The position numbers were made by a program, and so were the translations under genes. A DNA stretch of 64,000 nucleotides from Henckelia pumila (lineage: Eukaryota; Streptophyta; Magnoliopsida; Lamiales; Gesneriaceae), in assembly GCF_033568475.1 (NCBI RefSeq), contig NW_027331840.1, positions 62,001-126,000 on the forward strand, given 5' to 3'. Positions 50,700 to 62,781 of this stretch are shown here, piece by piece. Every line of letters starts with the position of its first letter. Within the stretch, counting starts at the first letter, position 1. The notes under the pieces are model-generated. The model had not been told where the DNA came from, ran no database searches, and saw nothing but the letters and a program-made list of their open reading frames with translations.

Positions 50700-52712
50700 C
50701 TAGTAGGGTCCAGGTCGGATTAGCCCTTTCGGGACCCACACCTGGAACACCCTTACAGGTTTGCCCGTGTGTGTGTCCAGAAATCTGTGCGGTCGATAGG
50801 CAGTAAATGTGTGTGCTTGTGAGGTTGCTGTGTGCTGCTTGCCTTTTTTATTTTCATCAGTTAGCCTGTACCTCTTTTGAACTGGCCTGCAATTAAAGTA
50901 CTGGTAAGGCTTCTCCTTTGACCATCTTTTCTTAGAGTAGTTAGACTCATTCCATGGCCTTTTGAAATTAGATTGGTTTCCCTTTCTTCTTTCATTAGGT
51001 TTTGGTTTGATCCAAGTTCCTCTTTGATTAGAGGTCTGGGGATCCACATATCCCAGCCCTCTATGCTTAGAGCTTCGTTCGTTCGATACTTTCTGATTTT
51101 TGTCAAAGCTGCACTTATCGTGTTCATATATCGTGCTGGACCTGACAAATCTTATTTTGTTAAGATTGCCTTTGTCCAGGCTTGACTGAATACAGGATTC
51201 CATAGACTGTTCATTTGTTCCAAACCCTAGACCGGTTTTATCATGTACCGGTCTTTGGATTTCTTGAATCTTGTCAATGGTTACCGAAGATTTATTCCAA
51301 GCCTTAATGGTTTCAAGTAGTTTTTTATTCTCAATCAAGGTAGCTTGGAATACTCTTTTCAAGGTGTCGTTCTCAGTAGCCAGCAGACTTAGCTTGACCT
51401 TAAGACCATCAAGCTCTTTTTGCTGCATGCAGCTTGATTTGCTTGACTTATCTTTTAGGTCAGCTCTTTCTGCCTTTACTTCCTCGAACTCCTTGGATAA
51501 TGCTTTGTATTCATTAGCCATTTCGTGTAAAGCAGTAACTAAATCACTGTGAGTAAATTCAGGTGAGCCAAAGTCAAATACCTCCTCAGCTTCTTCTTCG
51601 ATGTCGGCCATAAGGCATTCCACTTTTTCATCATCGCTGTCATCTGAAGAGCTTCCGGTATTGGAGTTGTCAGAGTCAGACTCAGCCCACTTGTTTTTGC
51701 TTTCGTCTGCTACTAGAACCCTTTGGTCTCTTCCTTTTCTAAACGTCCTTTTATCCTCCTTACCCCTTCTTCTTTCGGAGAATTGCTTCTGATCATTGTT
51801 CTTAGGCTTGGTGCAGTCTGCAATGAAGTGGCCTGGCTTTCCACAGTTAAAACAAGTAGGACCATCGTTTGTATGGTCCGATTTATGATAATTTTTAAAT
51901 TTAGAATTGTTTTTACGCATAAATTTACCAAACTTCTTGACAAAGAGTGTCATGGCTTCATTGCTGATTTGCTCAGCTGATCTCTTTGGAGCTTCCTCGA
52001 CCGGTGGACATATCACGGTTGAGGTTAAGGCCTTGGTTGGTTGAGAAGTAGATGGTTCATCTTCTGTTCTCATGTTGAGCTCGAACTCATAGGCTTTGAG
52101 ATCTGCAAAGAGATCATGCAGTTCAACCTTGCTCAAGTCTTTTGACTCTCTCATGGCCACTGTCTTGATCTCCCATTCTTTGGGCAGAGCTCTCATAACC
52201 TTCACAGCAATTTCACGGTTAGTATAAGTTTTACCTAAAGCAATAAGATCACAGATGATACTACTGAACCGTTCATCAAATTCAGCCATGGTTTCCCCTG
52301 GCTTCATTTTGGCGTTGTCATATTTTTGAATGGCCAGAGTGAGCTTGTTTTCCTTTGTCTGGTCATTCCCTTCACACAGCTGAGTGAGCTTCTCCCAAAT
52401 CTCCTTTGCTGTGGAACATGACTTGATTTTGCTGAACATATTCTTGTCCAGTGTTTTGTATAGGATGTCCCGGGCCACATTGTCAAGATTGGCCTTCTTT
52501 TTGTCCTCAGTGGTCCACTCAGCTCTTGGTTTCTCAATCATTTGTCCTGCACCATCGGCTAGAGCTGGGTTGACCTTCATAATTTTGATAGGACCGTCTG
52601 TTATGACATATAGCATGTCATCATCCTGTGCTGCAAGATGTGCCTGCATGCGAATTTTCCAATCATCATACTCTTCTTTAGAAAACATAGGAATTCTGTT
52701 GAAAGAAGTCAT
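50700..52712 (-). CDS. Copia gag (nucleocapsid precursor)
   Basis: 670 residues from the Met at 52712, about 35 bases after the primer site. The N-terminal half is the copia-type gag polypeptide domain (EEYDDWKIRMQAHL, IWEKLTQLCEG, VMRALPKEW). A CCHC zinc knuckle, CFNCGKPGHFIADC, lies near residue 286. An acidic Ser-rich segment and a coiled coil (EYKALSKEFEEVKAE) follow, then a basic Asn/Lys-rich region. It ends at TAG in the same frame as pol, only nine codons before pol's first Met. Confidence 0.93.
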   Translation of the reverse strand: MTSFNRIPMFSKEEYDDWKIRMQAHLAAQDDDMLYVITDGPIKIMKVNPALADGAGQMIEKPRAEWTTEDKKKANLDNVARDILYKTLDKNMFSKIKSCSTAKEIWEKLTQLCEGNDQTKENKLTLAIQKYDNAKMKPGETMAEFDERFSSIICDLIALGKTYTNREIAVKVMRALPKEWEIKTVAMRESKDLSKVELHDLFADLKAYEFELNMRTEDEPSTSQPTKALTSTVICPPVEEAPKRSAEQISNEAMTLFVKKFGKFMRKNNSKFKNYHKSDHTNDGPTCFNCGKPGHFIADCTKPKNNDQKQFSERRRGKEDKRTFRKGRDQRVLVADESKNKWAESDSDNSNTGSSSDDSDDEKVECLMADIEEEAEEVFDFGSPEFTHSDLVTALHEMANEYKALSKEFEEVKAERADLKDKSSKSSCMQQKELDGLKVKLSLLATENDTLKRVFQATLIENKKLLETIKAWNKSSVTIDKIQEIQRPVHDKTGLGFGTNEQSMESCIQSSLDKGNLNKIRFVRSSTIYEHDKCSFDKNQKVSNERSSKHRGLGYVDPQTSNQRGTWIKPKPNERRKGNQSNFKRPWNESNYSKKRWSKEKPYQYFNCRPVQKRYRLTDENKKGKQHTATSQAHTFTAYRPHRFLDTHTGKPVRVFQVWVPKGLIRPGPY

Positions 52713-52744
52713 GATTTGAAAACTTCAGATCAGCAGTTGAGAAA

Positions 52745-52763
52745 GGAACCCGCTCTGATACCA
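52745..52763 (-). other. tRNA-iMet primer binding site
   Basis: On the minus strand TGGTATCAGAGCGGGTTCC follows the 5' LTR after two bases. It is complementary to the 3' end of plant initiator tRNA-Met. Confidence 0.95.
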
Positions 52764-52765
52764 CT

Positions 52766-54008
52766 TGTTGGGATCGGTTCAGAGGGTAGAGGGGGGGGGG
52801 TGAATACACTCTGAAACTTTTCTTCTTCTTCTTTAAAATGATCAAGTGAGGTTTAGTTCACTTAATCAGTTTTCTCAACTTCTAAAACGTTTTGAACAAC
52901 TTAAATAGTGCGGAAATAGTTCAGAGGTTTTAGTGATGCAAAGTTTATAATGCAATGTATGAGCAGGATGTAAGATAAATGGCAGTAAATGCTAAAGCAC
53001 GATTTTATGGAAGTTCGAAGGCTTAATCCTTCTACGTCTCCCCTTCTTCCACTTAGGAAGGAATTCACTAGAAGACTTTGGTTATTACAACGTCTTGTAA
53101 TACACCCACTTCAGACTTAGGACTTATCCAATGCCTAATCCGAAACTCCTAGATTTACACAGATAAGATTCTCAGTTCTTATCAGACTGGTGGAAGCTTT
53201 CAGAGCAGCTTCAAGTCTCTTCAACACTGAGTATAGTTGAGTTGAGCTTCTCAGACTGCAGAGCGGTCGAGAGGCTTGAAAACCCTAGGATGATCCTTGA
53301 CGATCAGATATGTGAACTGTAGGCGAGGGTTTATTTGAGCAGCAGATGAATGATCTTGTAAGTGTGCTCAAGTATATCAGATGAGGACTTCTGATATTAG
53401 TCAAGTGATTGAAATTTTTCTGAGTTGCTTGTCTCTCTTCGTTGTCTCGTATCACTTGTTGTTGTTCTTGTTGTTCTCTTTTTGAGCAATCTTCCCTTTT
53501 TATAGGTCAATCATCAACGTCTTTATTTTGAACGTTCTGATGCTGCATTGAATGCACATTTAATGCTCATAAATGCATTGATGATTCTGCATGAGGATCG
53601 TACACTGCAGACAACTTCCAGGGTCCAAAACTGGAATAAACGGTCGAATGCTTTATCTGCAGTCATTCTGTGTTTTTGCCATTTTGGTACAACCTGTTGT
53701 CTTGATTTGCAGGAGTCAATCTGAAACGCCGGTTCTGCTTTTAATAAAAGATCCTGCAAAGAACATCTTGTCACAGGTACTTGTCTCGAGATATCTAGAT
53801 AGGCAGTTGGCATTCTACCGGTAGAGATATTTGTCCTCTGCTGGTTTGAATAACCAGTCGATAAGCTTGTGACTTCAGCCGGTCGAGAGCAAAGGCGGTT
53901 GAAAAGCTTCCGGTAGAAGTTGTAGTAGATTCCTGAAATACAATGGTTGGCAGCACATTCCTATACACTGAGTTGTTGTTTGTTATCACCAAAATATCGG
54001 ATTCAACA
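52766..54008 (-). repeat. 5' LTR of the Copia element
   Basis: 1243 bases, TG...CA in element orientation. Near-identical to the 3' LTR at 42927-44175. A run of ten G on the + strand (52791-52800) is nine in the other copy. Confidence 0.95.
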
Positions 54009-56568
54009 TATGCCCATACATATATGCACAGAATAAAAAGATTTAAAATAAATAAATGAATAACTTAAACAAAAATTACATTCTTTAAATAAAATAAATA
54101 TCTGAGTCAAACATTTAATTAAAAATACTGCATAAGAAAAATGATGTAAAATTTGCATGCACTGAAAATATTCAAATAAAATATTCAAAACCACAACCAC
54201 TGAAAAATAATATAAAATGGGTAACATGCTGACATATCAAAAACATGCAATGTGACTCAGACATCTATCACGGTCACGGGGTCACTGCATGTCCGCTCAT
54301 ATGTCCTCGCCGCCGGTAGGAGCTACATCCTCCTCTACGAACTCACCTGCACCATACCAGTGTAGTGAGCCTAGAGGTCCAACATGCTAACATAACAAGG
54401 GTTTAAAATAATTTTAAACAATTAAATATTAATACATAACATATACATGAATGAGCATGCTTAAAAATATCATGACATAAACATAACTTAAATTAACTTA
54501 AATAACATAATACATACATATTGTTGAGCAGTTAAATTTCTAACATCGCATGGTTGTATCCGTAGTGTAACCTTAAATCATACATTAAATACTGATCAGC
54601 GTGGAAACCAACGTACGTGGCGGTGACGAATCACCTCTTAAATTGGCAGTAAACTGCCCTTCAATATATCACATATGGGGACGAATCCCCCTTAAATTGT
54701 CACACTACTTCAACTTCCAACATAAAATATTTTATTATTGCTCAACCTTAAACATTTAATTATGCATAAAATTATTTCATGAATGCATGTACTTAATTAA
54801 AATGTGTGTCCTTCATATATATTTAATTTAATTTCTTACTAACATATAAATATTAAAATAACTTCAATGCATAAAAATAATTAAATATATAATCAGGACA
54901 CATGCAAATTTCTCATGGATTGTCCTGGGCTGCTGGCCCTAACACTCAAGCTCAATTACTTAAATCTGGCCCAATAACATACTTAAGCCCAATAAAATTA
55001 TTCTAAGCCCAATTAAAATAATTTAAAGCCCACAAAACACTCTAGGCCCAATAACAACTTAAACTGGCCCAATGGGCCCCAAAGCCCAAAGACTGACCCA
55101 AAAACTTTTATGGGCTCAAAAGCCCATAAAATTAATGGACTAACTTAATTAAAATTTTAAAAGCCCAAATAAAATTATTTGCGAGTCCAAATAATTTTAT
55201 TTCTAATTAATTGGCCCAAAAAAACCAATTAATTCATAAAATACTTTAAAAATAAAAAGACTCGAGCCCAGCCCACCGAACCCGGACCCGAACCAACTTA
55301 ACCCGACCCACTACCATACTGACCCGACCCGGACCACACCTAAAACCCTAAACCCGATCCCCCCCTATCCGACCTTCCCTCGGCCGTGAGCAGCAGGCCT
55401 TCATGGCCTGCTGCCGGCCAGCTCCGGCCACCCCTGGTCGGAGCGCCGTCGCCCAGACGTAGCCCACGTCTGGGCGGTGCTAACCTGCCGTGGCTCAGCC
55501 CGAGCCACGGTCCCTACCTCCAACCCGAAGACTTCTTCCATGGAACCCTAAACTGCACCCCCTTGGACCATCATCGCATCAGTTGGCTTCCTGGGCTCGT
55601 TTGGCTCGAACCACTCGAGCCACTCGAGTTCAGACCACCCTTACACGACCTCAAGACCCCTGGCCAGCAGCTGAACACCCCCATGGCAACCAAAACGTGA
55701 GCATGATACACAAAAGTATGAACAAGGCGCATACATTCATCCAAGTTCGATTCTTTTCTGAAAAATTCTTAAAAAAAATATGATGCTCACGCACACACAC
55801 ACATATAAACACTGATATAGTACGTAAAAAAAATAAGAAGAATCATGCCTTTCATCGGAAACGAAGAGAAAAACGAGCGTGGGACGATTTCGGGACGACG
55901 GGACGACGACGACTTGCTTTGGACCTTCAAAAACGTGGCTATGGAACTACCTTGGAGATGTCTGGCCGAAGAAGATGATGGAGATGGTGGGGTGAGGCGG
56001 CTGATGGCTTTTGGTCGATGGGTTTGGGGTAGATTAGGTTTTGTTTTTAATAAAATAGTTTTTTTAGGATATTAAATATATTACTTAAGGATTTTAATAT
56101 ATAAAATATATAACTAAAAAAAATCTAATTAAGAAAAGAAATCTGATAAATATCTTAGATATATTAAAATCTCGAAATATCAATTTAATGAAATTTTAAA
56201 AATACTAAAAAGTCAATATTTTGGCTTATTTTGAATAAAATGGACTCCTAAAATTATATAAAATTAAATACTAAAAATTTTGAGATAATAAAACTCAAAA
56301 TAATATTTTAGGGCTCTAAAAAGGCTCATGAAATTAATTGGCTAGAAATTTGTCATCTCGTCCGTCCACGGTCCCGTCTACGCGATAAAATAATTAAAAT
56401 ACTAAAAATCATAAAAATCACTAATTATGGGTTAAATGCTTAAAAAAAATAAATTAAATCATGCACAAATAATTCACATAATTATTTAACCCATAAATCT
56501 AAAATTTAAATAATTAAATATCCTAATTATGCATGCGGATTTACGTATTTAAAATACCGGGTGTTACA

Positions 56569-56631
56569 ACAACACTGTCGTTATAGAGCTTAACTTTAAT
56601 TAATATATAGCATAGATTAATTATAAATATA

Positions 56632-56668
<37 letters not shown>

Positions 56669-57946
56669 CTTGTCACGTACGTATTTGAGATGTACGCTAT
56701 ATATATTCTTTTATATAAATGCGAGTTATATAAAGCTAAGAAAACTGACTTTTATATGCAGATCTACTAAATATTTTCATTAATGAGAAATTTTTATATT
56801 TTCTTGATGAAAATTATCGAATGAACTTATGAATCTCATATCTAATATCTAATTAATTAAACGTCGTGGCAAACACATATATACACACACATATGGGGAT
56901 TGGATCGAGTATTTGAGTAAAAAAATAGATGAATGTTTGACCAATGATCAAAAATTCGATTTTTATACCAACATTTTTTTTAGTAGTCTTGTTACACATG
57001 GTGATCTGCCAAGTGTTTTACTTGGTTAATTTGTCTGATGTGTTAGTCTATCATCGATCCTACCTCATGTTCATGATAATATAACGATCTCAGGTTAATT
57101 TGTGGATTTACTTCACGTTCACAATAAGATAACGATAGCGATAGCATATGATTCATCGTCACAAAAAATAATAAAGCATGTGATATATAATCATGATCAA
57201 ATGGACTATATATATTCCGATCCATGCCGAAAGTATATTATATTTGCAGAATCGATTTTGACACCCACTATATATCATGGAGTCAGATCGCAATAAAGCA
57301 CGTAAAACATGTAGCCTGAGACAAATAGGGGCGGTAATATATTTTAAAATAAATGTTTAAAAATGTGTAATAAATATTTATCTATCTCAATTAAAGGGAA
57401 GGATTTACGAGTAGCTGCTTAAAATTGTTAGAAAAATGGTTAAAGATTACATTTGCTCAACTCATACCAAATGCATAGCAAAATTAACGCTCAATATACA
57501 ATGCTAGCTAACTGATGAAAAACGGTTAATTAGAGCATTAGCGTATGCAACTAATGGTCCACTCACATCCTCGTATATTGGGTTCGCATAAAAATCCTGG
57601 ACACTACATGATATAAAAATAAATAAATATAATTAGATATACGCTTTGAGTATGATCATCTTAAGAAAAATGATATATGACGACAGGTGTATTTATGCAT
57701 GTATTCAAGATCAAGATAATTTAGTAATTTTCAATGTGTAACTACCGTTTGAGTGTCACTAATAATTATATATTCTTGTATTAATAAAGCAACATTGGTG
57801 TACGTACAATAATTGGCACCGTAGATTTAGATCGACCCCATTGTACGTAATGGGGTTTTTTTTCATATTATTTAAATGAAAGAACAAAATTTTATGCTTG
57901 TGCACATCGATGTGTATGCTCTTCCCAAAAAAAAAAACGAAAACCA
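56569..57946. other. AT-rich spacer right of the LTR block
   Basis: Contains a (TA)n microsatellite at 56636-56664 and low-complexity DNA. The last few hundred bases before 57947 should be the 3' UTR of the LOR gene. No gene is supported. Confidence 0.5.
56636..56664. repeat. (TA)n microsatellite
   Basis: About 14 TA units without interruption. Confidence 0.9.
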
Positions 57947-59741
57947 TCAAGAAAACATTTGATCAAGCAATGATACAATGGCCATAGCAACCCCCGAATC
58001 CAAATATCCCGGACTAACGCTCAAGACAAAAACCTCTAAACCAAAAGATACGCCTCCCGCTACATCTTGTTTCCTCTTGATCTCCGCTACGACCCTCTTG
58101 GATTCGTCCAGTATCTTGCACATGCGATGCGTGTACGTCCCCTCGATCGTGTATGCACGTTTTTTCTTGTCATATATCCCGTCGTACTCGTATACATATG
58201 CAAGAACTTTCGAACTTTTCTCCAGAATGTTCATGTTTTTCCTCACGTGAAAGATGGGTTTACTCGATGAGTTGTTGCCCACTTCGCCATCATACACAAG
58301 CCAGCTGCAGTCCACTAGCCTCAGCTTCTGCAAATTAATTAAATCAAATCAAAACATGCTTATAAGTTATATACAGTAAATTTTCATATGATTTTTTAGT
58401 ACTCGATCGTCCAAATTCAATTATTTCAGTTCACATGGTATAACTACATTTTATATGCCTGCAAGATATGAAAATATATATAAAGAATTAACGTTCGATT
58501 AAACTTATAAGGAGTCTTTACAACATCTAATTAAAAATTAAATTATTGATTTTTTTCTTAATAAAGTTGCGAATACTCTTTTACTTTGTTTGAAATTACT
58601 AAATTTCGAAAATTGAATTCATTTCTCTTAAATTCAATACCTTTTTTGGGAAAAGAGTCAAATCGATCTTCTAACTTGACATGTTTTTTTTTTAGTCGTA
58701 TAACTAATCAAACTTAGATATTGATCTTTTAACTTTGATTTGTTGGTTATTTTGGTTTTTTTTTTTACCATATATAGTGTCTAATTTTAACTAGAAATTA
58801 TTAATTAAACTATAAAATTCAATGAAATGACAACAAATTAATTTGAGAATTTTTAATTTGGTGAGAAATAATTTCAGTCAAATGCTATCTAAAATTCCAT
58901 CAAATCAAACCAAAATTATAAATTTTCCTTAAAAAAAATCAAACTCAGAAAATGGGACGACGAAGGCAAAAAATAAAACAAATTCCCCAAATGTATTGTC
59001 ATATATGATCGAATTTTAGCCTAGTTAGCGTTTTTCGAGTGAAATTGGATACTTAAATTAAAATTATAAGACCAAAATAGACAAAATTTAAAAATCGGTG
59101 GATCAATAAAATACTCAAGTTTGAATAGTTTACATGACTAGGTAAAGTTAATATCTGACCGAAATGATTTCTCTGAAATTAATTCCAGCTACTCAAGTTT
59201 GAATAGTTACATGAGTAAAAAAAATAGGTAAAGTTACCTGACCAAAATGATTTCTTTGAAATTAATTCCAGCTACAATTTTAGATATTGATTCTCTAGCT
59301 CAGATTGATCACTACAACATTCCGATGCATATATAAATCTTCATCATCAAAACTATAGCTAGAATCCTATATATGATTATCCCGCCAGCAAGCGGAGTTA
59401 AATTAATTACCAAGTCGAAAAAAAAAGACTAAAATTGTATTTACCCGACGACATATGGTGAAAATGGGGTTGCCGGAGCCATCCATTAGTACAATTTGAT
59501 CGGAGCTGCATCCACGGTAATTATCAACCCTGTACACTAAACTACCGTCGGATCCAATCACAGTGAATCCATTGCAGCTGAAAATAAGCGATTTCCTCCA
59601 AACAGTTAAAGAAATAACTGTGCGGTGATCATCTTCAGTATCATAATTACTGTTATTATGATTCTTCAATATCCCTTTTTGTAATTCTTCCGGACATTGG
59701 TGGACTGTTCTTGATAAAGATTTCGATAAATATTTAAGCAT
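57947..59741 (-). CDS. LURP-one-related (LOR, DUF567) protein
   Basis: Two exons, 59445-59741 and 57947-58327, joined in phase 0 to 225 residues, the usual LOR length. The fold is a Tubby-C2-like beta barrel. Seen: SLTVWRKSLIFSCNGFTVIG, GSLVYRVDNY, IVLMDGSGNPIFTICRR, WLVYDGE, a middle region with IEGTYTHRMCKI, and the C-terminal amphipathic segment GYLDSGVAMAIVSLLDQMF. The family founder, Arabidopsis LURP1, is induced by oomycete infection and needed for basal defence; most members have no assigned biochemical activity. A TATA box lies at 59824-59831 and a G-box/ABRE at 59857-59862. The intron (1117 bases) contains a 78-base tandem duplication. Confidence 0.93.
59113..59273. repeat. 78-base tandem duplication in the LOR intron
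   Basis: ACTCAAGTTTGAATAGTT starts both copies (59113 and 59191) and AATTAATTCCAGCTA ends both. The copies differ by a few bases and small indels. Confidence 0.9.
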
Positions 59742-59823
59742 TTTTTTCTACCTTTAATTATTTCTTTAATAATTATGGGTATATATATAAGTTAGTGTTG
59801 TGTTTTACTAGAAAGTATTTGGA

Positions 59824-59831
59824 TATTTATA
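59824..59831 (-). promoter_or_regulatory. putative TATA box of the LOR gene
   Basis: TATAAATA on the minus strand, 82 bases above the ATG, a good consensus match. A (TA)n run at 59780-59790 is too close to the ATG to be preferred. Confidence 0.6.
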
Positions 59832-59856
59832 GGCGAAGACTCCGGTCATCAAGTGA

Positions 59857-59862
59857 CACGTG
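59857..59862 (-). promoter_or_regulatory. G-box / ABRE-like element of the LOR gene
   Basis: CACGTG, read as CCACGTGTC on the minus strand, lies about 26 bases above the TATA box. It matches binding sites of bZIP (ABF) and bHLH factors. ABA or stress control is inference. Confidence 0.45.
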
Positions 59863-60749
59863 GGAGCTCTTATATGAATAAGTTATAACAGTATAATATA
59901 AAACAAAGGCACAAACATCCTCTCAGATTTGAAAAATATCAGGAGGTGTATATATATAATATTTCATTTTTTACAATATTAATATATTATGCATGCATGC
60001 TAAGTGTGTATATCCACACACACACACACACCCCTTCTTAGTTACAGAGTACTATGATATATATATACTGTTTCATCTGCTTAAGCACACGCATTCATCC
60101 TATTAAAAATCAGAGTTTTTTTCCTTCTCATTGATCAGCATCAACAAAAAATGAATTTGTTTTCAAAATGATCAAATAAATTTTTATAATAAAGGAGTAG
60201 ATTGTAAAAATTAAAGTACGTAACTTAAGAAAATAGACACAAATATTTTATATATATATATATATAGACACACACTCATTTGATATGTGGTCTAATCATC
60301 GTATCCACCTACATGAGAACCGCTGAGGTGTCATGCACTTAACTATTAGATGCGATGAAATATATCGAAGTTGCACATTCAATATGTGAGTGCGGTCTTT
60401 TATAGTGCTCACACAAGTGAACATGATGAATATTGAACATCATAACACAATTATAAGTATGTATATTGTATATATCTTCCCCACAATTGACTCAGGTATA
60501 TACAATGTTCCTATCAAGTACATGCCAGAAAGGAAAGCTTTATAGCTCTAGTAATCAATAATAAATTAAGAGTAGATTTTATGTAAGATCATCTCACGGA
60601 TATATATTTGTGAGACGAGCTGATCCGGCCAATATCTACAACGAAAGTAATACTTTATCAAGTGTCGTGTCAAATCATGGAGATCTGTTATACAAAATTG
60701 ACTCATGAAATCGTCTCATGAAAATTTTTATGATATATTAATTTTACGG

Positions 60750-60800
<51 letters not shown>

Positions 60801-60937
60801 CATCGCTGTTTTTTAAAATGTATTTAATTAAGTTAACTAATCCAAGTTTCCATCTTTAAGTTGAGAAAATTTGATTTATCTAAAGATTTCGTAAAACTGT
60901 CGGACAAATTGTTTATATATAAATAGAGAGAGAGAAA
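59863..60937. other. LOR upstream region with microsatellites
   Basis: Holds a (CA)n tract near 60014-60030, a short (TA)n near 60251-60266 and a long (TA)n at 60751-60798. No exon is supported. Confidence 0.5.
60751..60798. repeat. (TA)n microsatellite, about 24 units
   Basis: Uninterrupted TA run. One of three such tracts in 56.6-61.3 kb. Confidence 0.95.
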
Positions 60938-61236
60938 ACTGTAATTTTGGTCTTTTATGTTTGTCGCTTTGCAATTTTGGTCCTCTATATTGTTATATTT
61001 CAGTTTTGGTCCTGCATGTTTCGATTTTTTTGGCAATTTTAGTCATTTTTATTCGAAAATGCTTACTTGGCACTATACACGTCAGCTCCACATCAGCACT
61101 GCATTGGTTTCACATCAGCGCCACATCAGGAAAAAAAAGACTAAAATTGCCAAAAAAATAAAAATAACGGACTATAACTGAAATCTGAAAATATAGAGGA
61201 CCAAAATCGCAAAGTGACAAACATACCGGAGTAAAA
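60938..61236. repeat. fold-back element, copy 2
   Basis: The left arm has ATGTTTGTCGCTTTGCAATTT and TTTTGGTCCTCTATAT. The right arm carries their near-perfect reverse complements (AATATAGAGGACCAAAATCG, then CAAAGTGACAAACAT). The loop contains TTGGCACTATACACGTCAG and CACATCAGC words. It shares the same core words, in the same order, with 790-1065. It is followed by a (TA)n run to 61289. Confidence 0.75.
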
Positions 61237-61250
61237 AAACAATTTTTCAT

Positions 61251-61289
<39 letters not shown>

Positions 61290-61291
<2 letters not shown>

Positions 61292-62781
61292 ATGGTGATG
61301 CATGTATCCAAAGAATATAGAGCACACTTCAGCCTTACATTATTTTTATTATCATCCATGGTTCGGTATATACTATGATTTAGGCTATAGAGATAATGAC
61401 AGCTCCTGTCTAATAATATGCTACAACACACCTGATGTGTTTTATTAATACAATAATATGAATGGATGTTCCTATATTAAATGTATATTAGGTGTGGTAT
61501 AAATATTGGATTTGTCGAAGCCAGTATATGTGTAGTGCTTATGTGCTTGATGCTAGGGTTTTTTTTCTTTCTGTTTTTTTTCTTTTTTGCGTCGAAATGT
61601 TCACCTGAATATCTCGGTTACCCAAAAAAAAAGAAAAAAAAAAGACTGTTGAATATATCCTTCGAATAGTACCCGCATGGTAGTATCGACGACACAATTA
61701 CCTTTATAATTATCTATAGCCTAAATCATGTCTTTGAAAATTATTGGACCGGTACTCATTAAATTAAGAGCATGTATCATGTATGCATGCGCCATGCGTG
61801 GTCAAATGAGCGTAAAAAACTGAACTTGTAATAAATAAATTAACCAAAAGATGCAGTTTTCCAGTCCAACTTCTACACGCTTCTCTCTGAAAATGGCAAC
61901 TAGATATTAAGGACACGAAGATCCTTTTTGCTTTTTGTACTCTTATTAATTAATTAATAACAGAGCGCCACATGACAGATCATGTATGAGCATTTTTTAA
62001 CATGGAGAAATATTAAAATTATATTTTTTTATATAATGTAGTTTTTTTTTTCATGTTTGATCTTGTTATTGTCTAATATTCATGATCGCCGATAAATCTT
62101 TTCTCGACGTTATGTCGATACTCTAATGAAAAATAAATATACAATTGAAAAAAAAGAGTAATTTAGATTTTAGTGTACTGATCTGAGAGATAACGTGACA
62201 AAAATAAAAAACATTCAAGTTATTAGACAAAAATAATAATTTCTCAGTAAATTGTATTTGAATTAAAGGATTTGAATTTGTAAGAGAAAATGATTTGAAA
62301 TGCATGCATAAATTTTTAAATGACTAGGTAGAATACCGACATAATCTATATCATGAAAAACATGAAATATAAGATCTGGCTTATGCTGTCCTTTGAGTTG
62401 GCTGCTCGAAGGGCAATCGAATGGACCAGATCTATTTGCAGATCAATTGATTTGATCTGAAAATATGATCTGGTCCACCGTCCTTTGATGCTGGCAAAAA
62501 TGCAAGTATAGACTGACTTGAAATATAATTCGGGTGTTGTTTTTATAGAAGAAAAAAGGAAAAATGTATTTTAGCAATCAAACCACGTAAACTTATGTTC
62601 AACGCATAATTGCAGTAGAATAGAAGTATTTAAAGTATATTGACAATATTATATATGATCATAAATTAAACGGAATTTAATTAATCTAGACTAGAAAAGA
62701 AATAATTATGTTTCCCAAAAAAAAAAGGAAATAATTATATTAAAGACGTACAATGTTATAAAAAGTAAATAAAAGAAAGAA
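61290..62781. other. AT-rich spacer without recognised features
   Basis: Poly(T)/poly(A) runs and short open frames only. Nothing that I can support as gene or element. Confidence 0.5.

Larger units (their letters stand above)
42927..54008 (-). mobile_element. complete Copia LTR retrotransposon, Sirevirus-like, recently inserted
   Basis: 11,082 bases with a TATGC target duplication (42922-42926 and 54009-54013). The two LTRs (1249 and 1243 bases) differ by one substitution that I could see, one 7-base indel and one G-run length change, so the insertion is young. On the minus strand the order is 5' LTR, tRNA-iMet primer site, gag, protease-integrase-RT-RNase H (the Copia order), an extra ORF, polypurine tract and 3' LTR. 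A long LTR, a long gag and a third ORF after pol are Sirevirus traits. It is partly disabled: TAG between gag and pol, frameshift in the third ORF. Confidence 0.95.
42833..56568 (-). mobile_element. solo LTR (about 2.65 kb, probable Ty3/Gypsy), split by a Copia insertion
   Basis: Read on the minus strand it begins TGTAACACCCGG at 56568 and ends GATCGTTTCA at 42833, flanked by the exact duplication ACAAC (42828-42832 and 56569-56573). Removing the Copia element and one TATGC leaves about 2.65 kb with no gag or pol, so this is a single LTR. Its length and TGTAACACCC start fit large Gypsy LTRs of the Tekay/Del type; the lineage is inference. A GC-rich pyrimidine/proline-like segment at 55260-55700 belongs to the LTR and is not a gene. 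Confidence 0.8.

Noticed and set aside
55386-56075. GC-rich open frames on the plus strand with Pro/Ser/Arg-rich translations
   Set aside because: They lie inside the solo LTR, are short, overlap in several frames and show no family motif. Composition alone keeps the frames open.
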